DNA of 64,000 nt. Source: Halomonas denitrificans. Lineage in GTDB: Bacteria; Pseudomonadota; Gammaproteobacteria; Pseudomonadales; Halomonadaceae. This document shows positions 35,449 to 42,891 of the stretch, in pieces; the stretch's first letter is position 1, and each line of letters opens with the position of its first letter. The DNA lies in the NCBI RefSeq assembly GCF_003056305.1, contig NZ_PYVX01000002.1, positions 62,001-126,000 on the forward strand. Reading direction: 5' to 3'. The notes under the pieces are model-generated. The model made no database searches and was not told the origin of the DNA. It saw nothing but the letters and a program-made list of their open reading frames with translations. The position numbers and the translations under genes are program-made.

Positions 35449-35476
35449 TTGACCTCCCCCGGCGCCCACGTATAAT
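35449..35476 (+). promoter_or_regulatory. tRNA-Leu promoter
   Basis: -35 TTGACC (35449-35454), 16-bp spacer, perfect -10 TATAAT (35471-35476). The expected start site is a few bases before the tRNA 5' end. Confidence 0.85.
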
Positions 35477-35488
35477 GCCTCCCGCGTT

Positions 35489-35575
35489 GCCGGCGTGGCG
35501 GAATTGGTAGACGCAGCGGATTCAAAATCCGCCGGGGGCAACCTCTTGTCGGTTCGAGTCCGACCGCCGGTACCA
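35489..35575 (+). tRNA. tRNA-Leu (anticodon CAA)
   Basis: An 87-nt cloverleaf with encoded CCA. Acceptor GCCGGCG pairs with CGCCGGT; anticodon stem GCGGA/TCCGC holds loop TTCAAAA, giving CAA; long variable arm typical of class II tRNA; T-loop GGTTCGAGTC. It reads UUG codons. Its 3' half is the integration site of the adjacent element and remains intact. Confidence 0.97.
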
Positions 35576-35578
35576 GCA
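35517..35578 (+). repeat. attL: 62-bp direct repeat at tRNA-Leu end of the element
   Basis: Runs from the anticodon stem through CCA plus GCA. It is repeated at 45643-45704 with a single mismatch (G 35535 against A 45661, in the variable arm). Confidence 0.95.
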
Positions 35579-35647
35579 AGAACAGCTACTTACCTCTCCC
35601 TCCTTGTGGCTTTGCGTGGCATAGACTAGCTTCCAATAACATACCCT

Positions 35648-35668
35648 ATGTTGGTAAGGATGTTGGTA
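35648..35668 (+). repeat. Tandem ATGTTGGTA pair, left end
   Basis: Two copies of ATGTTGGTA with a 12-bp period, 70 bp inside attL and just before the integrase ATG. The same pair with the same period occurs near the right end (45576-45596). Candidate integrase arm or excisionase sites. Confidence 0.6.
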
Positions 35669-35675
35669 AGCGGCC

Positions 35676-36953
35676 ATGCCCAAGAAAGCCCATCCCCTGT
35701 CTGCCCTTGAGGTGAAGCGCCTCACCACCCCTGGCTATCATGCCGTTGGCGATGTGGCCGGCCTACTGCTGCGCGTGGATAAGAGCGGCGCCCGGTCATG
35801 GATACTGCGCTACACCACTGGCGAGACTCGCCTGGCCCAAAGCGGCAAGCCCTACAAGGTGCGCCGAGATCATGGCCTAGGCGGCTATCCCGATACATCG
35901 CTGGCGCTAGCCCGCGAGAAGGCCCGCAAGGTCCGCGAGATGCTTGCCCAAGGCATCGACCCCCTGGCAGAGCGCAAGGCCGCCAAGCAAGCGCGGCTGG
36001 CGGCTGAACTGGCGCGCCTGACCTTCAAGGAGGCCGCCGAGGCCGTCATTAAGGTGAAACAAGCCGAGGCCAGCAACCCCAAACACGCCAACCAATGGCG
36101 GCAGAGCCTAGAGGCATACGCCTTACCAACATTGGGCGCCATGAGCGTGGCCGATATAGAGCTGGTCCACGTCAAGCAAGCCCTTGAGCCTATCTGGCAG
36201 AGCAAGCCCACCACCGCCGCCCGCGTGCGCCAGCGTATCGAATCCGTGCTGGCATGGGCGACCGCCCACGGCCACCGCACCGGCCCCAACCCGGCCACGT
36301 GGAAAGGCAACCTGGATGCCGTGCTGCCGGCGCCAGCCAAGATCAAGAAGAAGGCCCACCACCGCGCCATGCCCATTGATGAGATGCCGGCGTTCTGGAC
36401 GCGGCTGAGCGAGCGCGACGATATGCCGGCCAAGGCGCTGGCGTTCACCATCCTGACGGGCAGCCGGTCCGGCGAGGTGCTGGGCGCCCGCTGGGAGGAG
36501 TTCGACCTAGCTGGAGCAGTCTGGACGATACCGCCGGAGCGCATGAAGGGGCGACGCGAGCATCGTGTACCGCTGGCGCCGGCTGCCGTTGAGATACTGC
36601 GTTCGCTGCCCCAGGCCGATCGAGGGCTGGTATTCACCCGCGACGGCGGACGCAAGCTGTCCGACCGGGCGATGACCGACCTGCTGGCCGCCATGGGCGA
36701 GAAAGAGCGGGCGACCGTCCACGGCATGAGGTCCACGCTTCGCGACTGGCTGAGCGAGCGCACGTCTACCCCACACGATGTTGCCGAGATGATCCTGGCC
36801 CACGCCATCGGCAACCAAGCCGAGGCTGCCTATCGTCGCGGCGACCTGCTGACAAAGCGCGCCCGCGTGATGAGGCAATGGGCCGCCTTCCTGGCCACCC
36901 CGGCCAGCGCCAGAGACAAGGTGACGGCGATTCGCAAGGCATCCACCGATTAA
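35676..36953 (+). CDS. int: Tyrosine recombinase integrase (P4/DUF4102 type)
   Basis: 425 residues. N-terminal DUF4102 arm-binding domain (LTTPGYHAVGDVAGLLLRV ... GGYPDTSLALAREKARKVREML), a core-binding domain, and a C-terminal catalytic domain with R264 (TGSRSGEVLGARW), H349-R352 (VHGMRSTLRDW), H376 and the nucleophile Y386 (AYRRGD). It catalyses integration and excision at tRNA-Leu. It begins 98 bp after the attL repeat, with the putative arm sites overlapping its leader, so it may repress itself. Confidence 0.95.
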   Translation: MPKKAHPLSALEVKRLTTPGYHAVGDVAGLLLRVDKSGARSWILRYTTGETRLAQSGKPYKVRRDHGLGGYPDTSLALAREKARKVREMLAQGIDPLAERKAAKQARLAAELARLTFKEAAEAVIKVKQAEASNPKHANQWRQSLEAYALPTLGAMSVADIELVHVKQALEPIWQSKPTTAARVRQRIESVLAWATAHGHRTGPNPATWKGNLDAVLPAPAKIKKKAHHRAMPIDEMPAFWTRLSERDDMPAKALAFTILTGSRSGEVLGARWEEFDLAGAVWTIPPERMKGRREHRVPLAPAAVEILRSLPQADRGLVFTRDGGRKLSDRAMTDLLAAMGEKERATVHGMRSTLRDWLSERTSTPHDVAEMILAHAIGNQAEAAYRRGDLLTKRARVMRQWAAFLATPASARDKVTAIRKASTD

Positions 36954-36958
36954 CCGAT

Positions 36959-37017
36959 TTGGCCGGCTAGGGCCGTACACCCGAAAGCGCGGCGACTCCA
37001 CCGCGCCCGCCGGCCAA
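36959..37017. other. Large two-tier hairpin between int and the next gene
   Basis: Outer 9-bp perfect stem TTGGCCGGC (36959-36967) / GCCGGCCAA (37009-37017), inner 6-bp stem GCGCGG / CCGCGC (36987-37006). No T-run on the plus strand beyond CCTT. It could end the int transcript or be part of a regulatory RNA. Confidence 0.5.
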
Positions 37018-37051
37018 CCTTCCCTGGAGTGAGCGCGAAGGAGTAGCGCCG

Positions 37052-37867
37052 ATGACCATGCAGGCCCGGCTGCTGAGCCGTAAGAGGTGGTACACGCTAG
37101 ATGATGCTGCCCGGCGATTGAGCGTTGAGTTTGGCGAGGATGTAGAGCTAGAAGATATTGTTCAATTTGTGCTGGATGGAGATTTGCAGCCTAGCATCTA
37201 CCTTTCGATGGTTCCCGCTTGTCGTATATACCCTGACGACAGCCATGAAGCGGCTGAAATTGAGAAAAGCGGAGAGACGCTAGTAACGGCGCCACGCGCT
37301 CGGTATGTGGGCCCAATGAGGCGGCATGATGCTGATGCAAGCCTTGATGGCATCTATCACTTACATTTAACACTGTTTGCCATTGACGCTTGGCGTATGT
37401 GGCTCCAAGGCGAAGGCGCTCCCTGTGATGAGTTTTTCAGAAAACTGCCCTCGTATTGGTACGTTACGCCACTGGACGGCAGTGAGAAAACCTTTGTGCC
37501 GTGTGAGATTGACCCTGATGCCCCCCCTGGCCTAGACACGTATGAGTCAAAGCGCCCCCCCGACATTGCTGAATGGATTATTGCCCGCCGCGATCTAGAT
37601 GCTTTCATTGCAAGCCCAGCGGAGCAATCCCCAGGCCAACCCACCGAAGGCGAGGAGCTGCGAGCCCTTGAGGCGCTGGGGCTACTGGCCGTGACGTTTG
37701 CTAAAGGGCGCGGACAATACATGCATGAACGGTCCTGCAAGCCCAACTGCGCGCAGATAGCCAAGGCCATGCAGCCACATGCCGGCGAGGTCTACGGGAT
37801 GGGCGAGAGGAAACTAGCCGGCCTTATCAGCGATGCCCTGGCCGCATGGGAGGAAAAGCGCGGCTAA
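37052..37867 (+). CDS. Island protein with winged-helix-like N-terminus, unknown function
   Basis: 271 residues, start ATG 37052 after GAAGGAG. The N-terminus (KRWYTLDDAARRLSVEFGEDVELEDIVQFVLDG spread over residues 11-43) resembles a MerR/excisionase-like helix-turn-helix that recurs in proteins of integrative elements; the C-terminal segment KPNCAQIAKAMQPH ... GERKLAGLISDAL looks like a second helical DNA-contact region. Base composition is markedly less GC-rich than neighbours, a sign of transfer. Function not known. Confidence 0.75.
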   Translation: MTMQARLLSRKRWYTLDDAARRLSVEFGEDVELEDIVQFVLDGDLQPSIYLSMVPACRIYPDDSHEAAEIEKSGETLVTAPRARYVGPMRRHDADASLDGIYHLHLTLFAIDAWRMWLQGEGAPCDEFFRKLPSYWYVTPLDGSEKTFVPCEIDPDAPPGLDTYESKRPPDIAEWIIARRDLDAFIASPAEQSPGQPTEGEELRALEALGLLAVTFAKGRGQYMHERSCKPNCAQIAKAMQPHAGEVYGMGERKLAGLISDALAAWEEKRG

Positions 37868-37870
37868 CCG

Positions 37871-37892
37871 TTTTGCATTTTGCATAAATGCA
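37871..37892 (+). promoter_or_regulatory. TTTTGCA direct repeats with TGCAT palindrome upstream of alpA
   Basis: Two tandem TTTTGCA copies (37871-37877, 37878-37884) running into TGCATAAATGCA (37881-37892). An AT-rich operator-like site 67 bp before the AlpA-like gene; possible autoregulatory target. Confidence 0.4.
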
Positions 37893-37958
37893 TCTGCACC
37901 AATGCGCGAAAGCGCCACGCCATGCTGCCCGTGAATCCACAATGCGAGGCAGAACCAC

Positions 37959-38219
37959 ATGGCAGACCCCACCCGCGCCGCCACTACTGGCGGCCACGAC
38001 ACTCCCGCACCGGAGCAGCAAGGCGCCAGCAATGCCTGGCACGCCTGGCTGTCCGTCAAGCATCTTCGCCATCGCTTTGGCGTACACGATGCCACCATCT
38101 GGCGTTGGGTCCGTGAAGGCCGTTTTCCCCAGCCGGTAAAGCTGGGCGGCAACCTTACCCGCTGGTCCCTGAGCGACGTTGAGAGCTGGGAACAAGCCCA
38201 GCGGGAGGCGTCGGCATGA
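37959..38219 (+). CDS. AlpA-family transcriptional regulator
   Basis: 86 residues. Helix-turn-helix region LSVKHLRHRFGVHDATIWRW followed by VREGRFPQPVKLGGNLTRWSLSDVESW, the standard AlpA/phage excisionase-like pattern ending with a tryptophan-flanked acidic helix. In P4-like elements such proteins act as excisionases or activate the replication genes downstream. Its stop overlaps the next ATG by 4 nt. Confidence 0.88.
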   Translation: MADPTRAATTGGHDTPAPEQQGASNAWHAWLSVKHLRHRFGVHDATIWRWVREGRFPQPVKLGGNLTRWSLSDVESWEQAQREASA

Positions 38220-38674
38220 AAGCCTTTTATCACTACACCAGCGAGCGCCACCACCTGCCGGCCATCCTGTCGAGCGGCGAGCTGAGAGGCCGCGCCGACA
38301 TGGCAGGCGAACGCCCGCTGGTCTGGTTCTCTGCCCACCCGTTCTGGGAGCCCACCGCCACCAAGCCGCGCTGGATAGGCGGCCTGCTGGTCCCGCAAAC
38401 CTTCGAGGAATACTACGACGTATTCGGCTGCGTGCGCTTCGCCCTGCCCGCCACTGATGGGCGACTGATGGAGTGGCGCCGAGCGTGCAAGTTTGCCGGT
38501 ATCCCCAGGCGCGCACGCTGGGCGATGGAGTCCGTAGGCGTCGAGGCCGGCGGCGATCCGCGCGAGTGGTTCGCCCTGGCTGGCCCCTTGCCCCTGGAGG
38601 AGCTGAAAGCCGAACGGTTGGAAGGCGGCCAATGGTTGCCTATGACCGTAGAGGAGGGCGCCAGTCATGTTTGA
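38216..38674 (+). CDS. Small protein with ADP-ribosyltransferase-like N-terminal motif
   Basis: 152 residues. The N-terminus FYHYTSERHHLPAILSSGEL resembles the first catalytic block of DarT/DUF4433- and Tpt1-like ART folds (HxT... LPxIL..G), with VWFSAHPFW as a possible second block; a conserved late Glu is not obvious. Not a confident family assignment. It overlaps the AlpA-like gene by 4 nt (ATGA), so it is made together with the regulator and the replication proteins. Could be a toxin, a counter-defence protein or a host-modifying enzyme. Confidence 0.65.
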   Translation: MKAFYHYTSERHHLPAILSSGELRGRADMAGERPLVWFSAHPFWEPTATKPRWIGGLLVPQTFEEYYDVFGCVRFALPATDGRLMEWRRACKFAGIPRRARWAMESVGVEAGGDPREWFALAGPLPLEELKAERLEGGQWLPMTVEEGASHV

Positions 38675-38765
38675 GCTTTCGCATCTGCTGGCCGGCGCCT
38701 GGTGCTGGCTCACTGGCCAAGGTGGACAAAGTGAACAAGGTGGACGCGAGGAGGGCGAGGCATGA
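38667..38765 (+). CDS. Possible 32-residue micro-protein
   Basis: ATG 38667 opens a 32-codon frame (MFELSHLLAGAWCWLTGQGG then a Gly/Glu-rich tail). It overlaps the preceding stop by 8 nt and its TGA overlaps the primase ATG (ATGA), a chained arrangement typical of coupled genes. It might only serve to couple translation of the primase. Confidence 0.4.
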   Translation: MFELSHLLAGAWCWLTGQGGQSEQGGREEGEA

Positions 38766-39727
38766 CGCCAGAAACGCAAAAGGCCCGGCTCCCTGCCAGG
38801 AGCCGGACCCATAACGAAGCGCCGCCTAAAGAGCCCCCCAAGCATAGCACCATCGAGGCCGCACTGGCCGAGGCATTGGTCGCCCATGGCGTGATGCTGG
38901 CGCCCAGGGCGTCGGGGCGGTTCGAGCGGTTCGACGCACCCGACAAGCCAAAGGGCAACGCCAACGGCTGGTATCGCATCCATGGCCCCCTGGCGGCGAG
39001 CTTTGGCATCTGGCACCTGGACGTTTCCGAGGTGGTGACGCTTCACGGCGCAAGCGACCCCGAGGCCGCCGCCCAGGCCCGGCTGGACGCCATGCGTGAC
39101 CGCGAGCGGCAAGAGCGCGAGCGCCAGCAGCAAGCGGCCAAGACGGCCGATCAGGCCCGGCGCTGGTGGGCGCAGTCTCGACCCGCTGACCCTACCTATC
39201 CCTACCTGACCGCCAAGGGCCTGCCGCCCTACAACCTGCGCCAGCGAGGAAACATGCTACTGGTGCCGCTGTACGTCGAGGGCGAGCTGGTCAACCTGGA
39301 GCGCATCTTTCCCGACGGCAGCAAGCGCCCCTTGAAGGGCGGGCGCGTCAAGGGCGTGGCGAGCCTGATAGGCGATCTGGCGGGCGCCGAGCGCGTGCTG
39401 ATGGCTGAGGGCTGGTCCACCGCCGCCGCCTTGCATGAGGCTTTGGGCGCGCCTGTGGTGGTGGCACGCAATGCCGACAACCTGGCGCCTGTCGCCCGGC
39501 GCCTGCGCCAACGGCTGCCGGCTGAGGTGGCCATTACCATCTGTGGCGATGATGACCGCCACCTGCCGGCCCAAGGCAAGGCCAACAAAGGCGCGGTTGA
39601 GGCTCGCCATGCTGCCCTGGCCATTGGTGGCGAGCTGCTGATGCCGCAATTCTGCGAGGGCTGCCGGGGCTGTACCGACTTTGCCGACGTGCGCCTGTGC
39701 TGGCTGGGAGGTGGTCATGGTGAGTGA
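38762..39727 (+). CDS. Toprim-domain primase of the element
   Basis: 321 residues. After an N-terminal region and a charged helix (residues about 105-140), WYRIHG/PYNLRQRGNMLLVPL and the Toprim motifs can be seen: catalytic Glu216 in LMAEGWSTAAALHEAL and the acidic triplet D263-D265 in ICGDDDRH. This is the phage P4 alpha-like primase arrangement split from its helicase, which is encoded next. It should prime element replication. The stop overlaps the next gene by 11 nt. Confidence 0.88.
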   Translation: MTPETQKARLPARSRTHNEAPPKEPPKHSTIEAALAEALVAHGVMLAPRASGRFERFDAPDKPKGNANGWYRIHGPLAASFGIWHLDVSEVVTLHGASDPEAAAQARLDAMRDRERQERERQQQAAKTADQARRWWAQSRPADPTYPYLTAKGLPPYNLRQRGNMLLVPLYVEGELVNLERIFPDGSKRPLKGGRVKGVASLIGDLAGAERVLMAEGWSTAAALHEALGAPVVVARNADNLAPVARRLRQRLPAEVAITICGDDDRHLPAQGKANKGAVEARHAALAIGGELLMPQFCEGCRGCTDFADVRLCWLGGGHGE

Positions 39728-41654
39728 AGTCCGCGATCCCGATACCGTCGATATGTTCGGGCAGCCGCCGGCCACTGAGCCCGTCCATACCCCGCTGGAC
39801 GTGTCCAAGGTGTCCAACGTGTCCCAGCCCAGCAATAGCGCGGCTTACCGCCGGGACACTACCGGGACACCATCTGTCCCAACGTGTCCCATCGCCCGCG
39901 AGGTAGACCCTAGCGAGGCCGAGCCGGCCAAGGTGCAGGCGCCCAGGCGCCCCGCCTTCGCCTGCTACTTGCACCCCAGCCAGTTCGGGCCGGCGGGGCT
40001 GTACTACCACGGGCAGCGCCAGCCCAAGGGCGACGGCGACCCAACACCCTTCGACGTGTGGATATGCAGCCCCGTCGAGTGCCTGGCCGCCACCCATGAT
40101 GAGCGCGGCGATAACCACGGGCTGCTGCTGCGCTTCAAATCCCCCTATGGGCCGTGGCGCCAATGGGCGATGCCGTTGCGGCTGCTGAAGGGCAGCGGCG
40201 AGGAGATGCGCGGCGAGTTGCTGGACATGGGCGTGCGGATCAATCCCGACGGCTTCAAGCCGTTGCACCGCTGGGCGTCCCAATGCCGGCCCGATGAGGT
40301 GGTGGTGGCCGCTACCCGCGTGGGCTGGCACCGCGTCGAGGAGTCGCTGGTATTCGTCATGCCCCGGCGCACCATCGCCCAGGGCGAGCTGGCGCGTCGA
40401 ATCACCTTCCAGAGCGAGGTGGCCGGCCAAGACGAGTACGCCACCGCTGGCAGCCTGAAGAGCTGGCGCCAGCACATCGGCACCCTATGCAGCGGCAACC
40501 CCCTGATGGTGCTGGCCGTGTCCACTGCCCTGGCCGGCCCGCTGCTGTACCTGTGCCACCGGCAAACGGCAGGCATCCATCTGGTGGGCGATTCGAGCAA
40601 CGGCAAAACCACGCTACTGGAGGTCGCGGCGAGCGTGTGGGGCGGTCCCGACTTCAAACGCACCTGGCGAGCCACCGGCAACGGGCTGGAGGGCGTGGCC
40701 GCCGCCTTGAGCGACACGGCGCTGGTGCTGGACGAGATAGGCGAGGCGGATGGCCGCGAGATCGGCGCCACCGTCTACGCCTTGGGCAACGGCACCGGCA
40801 AGGCCCGCGCCAGCCGCACCGGCACCGCCCGCCGCCCGCACCGCTGGCGCATCGCGGTATTAAGCAGCGGCGAGCGCACCCTGGCCGCCCATATGAGCGA
40901 GGCCGGCAAGCGCTCCCATGCCGGGCAGGCCGTCCGGCTGCTGGATATGCCTGCCAAGCGAGCCTACGGCGCCTTCGACACCCTGCACCACCTGGCTGAT
41001 GGCCGCGCCTTTGCGGATCACCTGAAAAGCGAGGTGACGCGCCACCATGGCCACCTTGGGCCGGCGTTCATCGCGCGGCTGGTGGCCGAGGAGCGCGACC
41101 TGGCCGGCGAGGTAGAACGCTTCGCCCAGGTAGACGGCTTCGCCACGTCCCGCCCGCTGCAAGGCCGGGCTGCGAAGGTGCTGGCGCTGATCGGGCTGGC
41201 CGGCGAGCTGGCCACCGAATACGGGCTGACGGGCTGGCAAGCGGGTGAGGCCATGGCCGCCGCTATCGAGGCGTTCCACGCATGGGCCGCCGGGCAGGGC
41301 GGCGCGAGGTCCGAGCATGAGCAGATATTGACCAACGTGGCCGGCTTCATCGAGCGACATGGCGATGCCCGGTTCAGCAGCATCGAGGGCGACCCGGCCC
41401 ATACTCCCTCGGTGCGCGACCGGGCCGGTTGGTGGCGCGACGATGCCCAGGGGCGAACCTACCTGTTCAACGGCGAGGGGCTGGCCGAGGCGCTGGGCGG
41501 ATTCGACGTGAAGCGCGGCACCGAAGCCCTGGAGGTCGCCGGCTGGCTGGTTGAGCGAGAAAGCGAGAAGCGATCCATACGGCTGTGGATCAACGGCAGC
41601 CGCCACCGCGTCTACGCGATCCGCCCGGCTGAGGCCGAGGAGGACGCGGCATGA
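39717..41654 (+). CDS. DUF927 replicative ATPase/helicase of the element
   Basis: 645 residues from ATG 39717, preceded by GGGAGGTGGTC. A low-complexity N-terminus (residues about 20-65, encoded by the GGGACAC/GTGTCCC repeats), then a DUF927 ATPase with Walker A GDSSNGKTTLLE (K297) and Walker B LVLDEIGEAD (D339-E340), and SSGERTLAAH as sensor region. It is the likely helicase partner of the Toprim primase. The stop overlaps the next gene by 4 nt. Confidence 0.88.
   Translation: MVSEVRDPDTVDMFGQPPATEPVHTPLDVSKVSNVSQPSNSAAYRRDTTGTPSVPTCPIAREVDPSEAEPAKVQAPRRPAFACYLHPSQFGPAGLYYHGQRQPKGDGDPTPFDVWICSPVECLAATHDERGDNHGLLLRFKSPYGPWRQWAMPLRLLKGSGEEMRGELLDMGVRINPDGFKPLHRWASQCRPDEVVVAATRVGWHRVEESLVFVMPRRTIAQGELARRITFQSEVAGQDEYATAGSLKSWRQHIGTLCSGNPLMVLAVSTALAGPLLYLCHRQTAGIHLVGDSSNGKTTLLEVAASVWGGPDFKRTWRATGNGLEGVAAALSDTALVLDEIGEADGREIGATVYALGNGTGKARASRTGTARRPHRWRIAVLSSGERTLAAHMSEAGKRSHAGQAVRLLDMPAKRAYGAFDTLHHLADGRAFADHLKSEVTRHHGHLGPAFIARLVAEERDLAGEVERFAQVDGFATSRPLQGRAAKVLALIGLAGELATEYGLTGWQAGEAMAAAIEAFHAWAAGQGGARSEHEQILTNVAGFIERHGDARFSSIEGDPAHTPSVRDRAGWWRDDAQGRTYLFNGEGLAEALGGFDVKRGTEALEVAGWLVERESEKRSIRLWINGSRHRVYAIRPAEAEEDAA
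39801..39890. repeat. Cluster of seven GTGTCC/GGGACAC-type heptamers (left)
   Basis: Three tandem 9-bp units (GTGTCCAAG, GTGTCCAAC, GTGTCCCAG; 39801-39827) followed by GGGACAC at 39853 and 39864 and by inverted copies ending at 39880 and 39890. Lies within the helicase gene. The 39853-39890 part is nearly repeated at 41684-41721. Confidence 0.8.
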
Positions 41655-42331
41655 GCCTGGACGACGTTTACCGCGCTTTCGCTGGGACACGTCGGGACAC
41701 CACCTGTCCCGAAGGTGTCCCGCCGCCAACCCGCATGGTTGAGCCCTTGGGACACGTTGGCCCCGTGGGACACCACAAAGAGCAGGCAGGGCAGGACACG
41801 GCAGGGCCGGCGCATGAGGTCGAGACGCTGCTGGCCGCCTTGGCTGACATGGGCCGCGATATTGGGCCGGAGCTGGAGCGCCAACTACGCGAGACGCTGG
41901 CGCCTCTGAGCCGGCAGGTACGGGCCGAGCTGGTGGCCGTGATAGACGACGCCTTCGAGGTGGCGCCGAGCCTTGAGGATGCCAGACAGCAGGCACGACG
42001 GTTGTTAAGGAATGCTAAGGCGCTGGAGGCCGCCAAGGTCGTTTGGCCGGCGTACCCCATGCCATCGCCCACCGAAGCCCAGGCGCCAGCCACAAGCGAT
42101 GTTGAGCCGCCCTGGCTGGCCTATGTCGCGCACCACTGCGCATTGGTGCCGGATGACCGGCGCTACCTGCTGCACCACCTGGCCAGCCTATCCGACGCCG
42201 AGGCGATGCGCCTGGTCCATCTCTACGTTGAGGCGTGGGCCGCTGGTGCCGCCGCTGAGCCCCAGGCCCATCGCCGCGCCAATGCCGGTAGACGGGCCGC
42301 TAACGCGATGCTGAGAGGTGCCACACCATGA
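41651..42331 (+). CDS. Element protein of unknown function
   Basis: 226 residues. The first 40 residues are encoded by the second GGGACAC cluster. The middle (ETLLAALADMGRDIGPELERQLRETLAPL) is helical with possible coiled-coil character; the C-terminal part has an Ala/His/Arg-rich helix. No family recognised. Chained to the helicase and to the next gene by 4-nt ATGA overlaps, so likely part of the replication unit. Confidence 0.7.
   Translation: MSLDDVYRAFAGTRRDTTCPEGVPPPTRMVEPLGHVGPVGHHKEQAGQDTAGPAHEVETLLAALADMGRDIGPELERQLRETLAPLSRQVRAELVAVIDDAFEVAPSLEDARQQARRLLRNAKALEAAKVVWPAYPMPSPTEAQAPATSDVEPPWLAYVAHHCALVPDDRRYLLHHLASLSDAEAMRLVHLYVEAWAAGAAAEPQAHRRANAGRRAANAMLRGATP
41684..41773. repeat. 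Cluster of six GGGACAC/GTGTCCC heptamers (right)
   Basis: GGGACAC at 41684, 41694, 41749 and 41767; inverted copies ending at 41710 and 41721. Same motif order as the left cluster over the first 38 bp. Confidence 0.8.
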
Positions 42332-42546
42332 GGCGACGTTACCCAAAGGCGCGGCCATCCAAGGCCGCCCAGGACGCCTATCGCCGGCTACTGGCGGGCA
42401 GTAATGATGATTCTTCCCGACTAGAAAAGGGCGCCATCGACCTGGAGACGTTGCCGGCCATCGACCTGGACACCCTACCGGAGCTTGACCTGGCGCCGCC
42501 TGCTATTGACCTGACCCACGACACCGGAGAGGAGAGCGAACGATGA
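42328..42546 (+). CDS. Small protein with acidic IDL repeats
   Basis: 72 residues. Basic N-terminus (RRRYPKARPSKAAQDAYRRLL) and a C-terminal half with four copies of an (A/E)(I/L)DL-type unit: AIDLETLP, AIDLDTLP, ELDLAPP, AIDLTHD. Overlaps both neighbours by 4 nt. Function unknown; an acidic peptide repeat could bind a partner protein or mimic DNA, but this is speculation. Confidence 0.65.
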   Translation: MRRRYPKARPSKAAQDAYRRLLAGSNDDSSRLEKGAIDLETLPAIDLDTLPELDLAPPAIDLTHDTGEESER

Positions 42547-42737
42547 GCAAGAACCCCAGGCGCTTTGCCGAGTCCGTGCGGCTGATCGTGAGTGCAGAGG
42601 CTGAGCTGGTGGAAGCCATTGACCGGCTGATGACCCAAGGGCGGCATCATGGCCACCGCAACCGGGCCGAGTTCGTGCGCCTGGCCATCGAGCGAGAACT
42701 GGCACGATGTCGGTCTGATGATTTTCGCACCCCCTAA
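42543..42737 (+). CDS. Ribbon-helix-helix DNA-binding protein
   Basis: 64 residues. Pattern AESVRLIVSAEAELVEAIDRLM ... HRNRAEFVRLAIERELAR fits a CopG/MetJ-like RHH fold: a short beta strand, helix A, a turn with N-R-A, helix B. Last gene of the chained replication unit; could bind the repeat clusters or an element promoter. A terminator follows. Confidence 0.8.
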   Translation: MSKNPRRFAESVRLIVSAEAELVEAIDRLMTQGRHHGHRNRAEFVRLAIERELARCRSDDFRTP

Positions 42738-42777
42738 TAAGGGCCGGCGGTTGAAAAACAATCAAAGGCTATTGAAG

Positions 42778-42800
42778 GGCGCCCTAGGCTGGGCGCCTTT
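42778..42800 (+). terminator. Terminator after the element replication unit
   Basis: 7-bp perfect stem GGCGCCC / GGGCGCC with loop TAGGCT, followed by TTTGCT. It ends the alpA-to-RHH transcript 41 bp after the last stop and before the convergent acyltransferase gene. Confidence 0.75.
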
Positions 42801-42891
42801 GCTATGCCTGGCCGTCTGATGATTTTCGGACCAAAACGCGCGCCTTGTTTGCCGGACCATCTCTGGCGATCTGGAGCCTTGGCCTTTAGAT

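Noticed and set aside
39801-41773. CRISPR array
   Set aside because: Repeat units are 7-9 bp, in both orientations and inside coding frames, with no regular 30-bp repeats and spacers and no cas genes.
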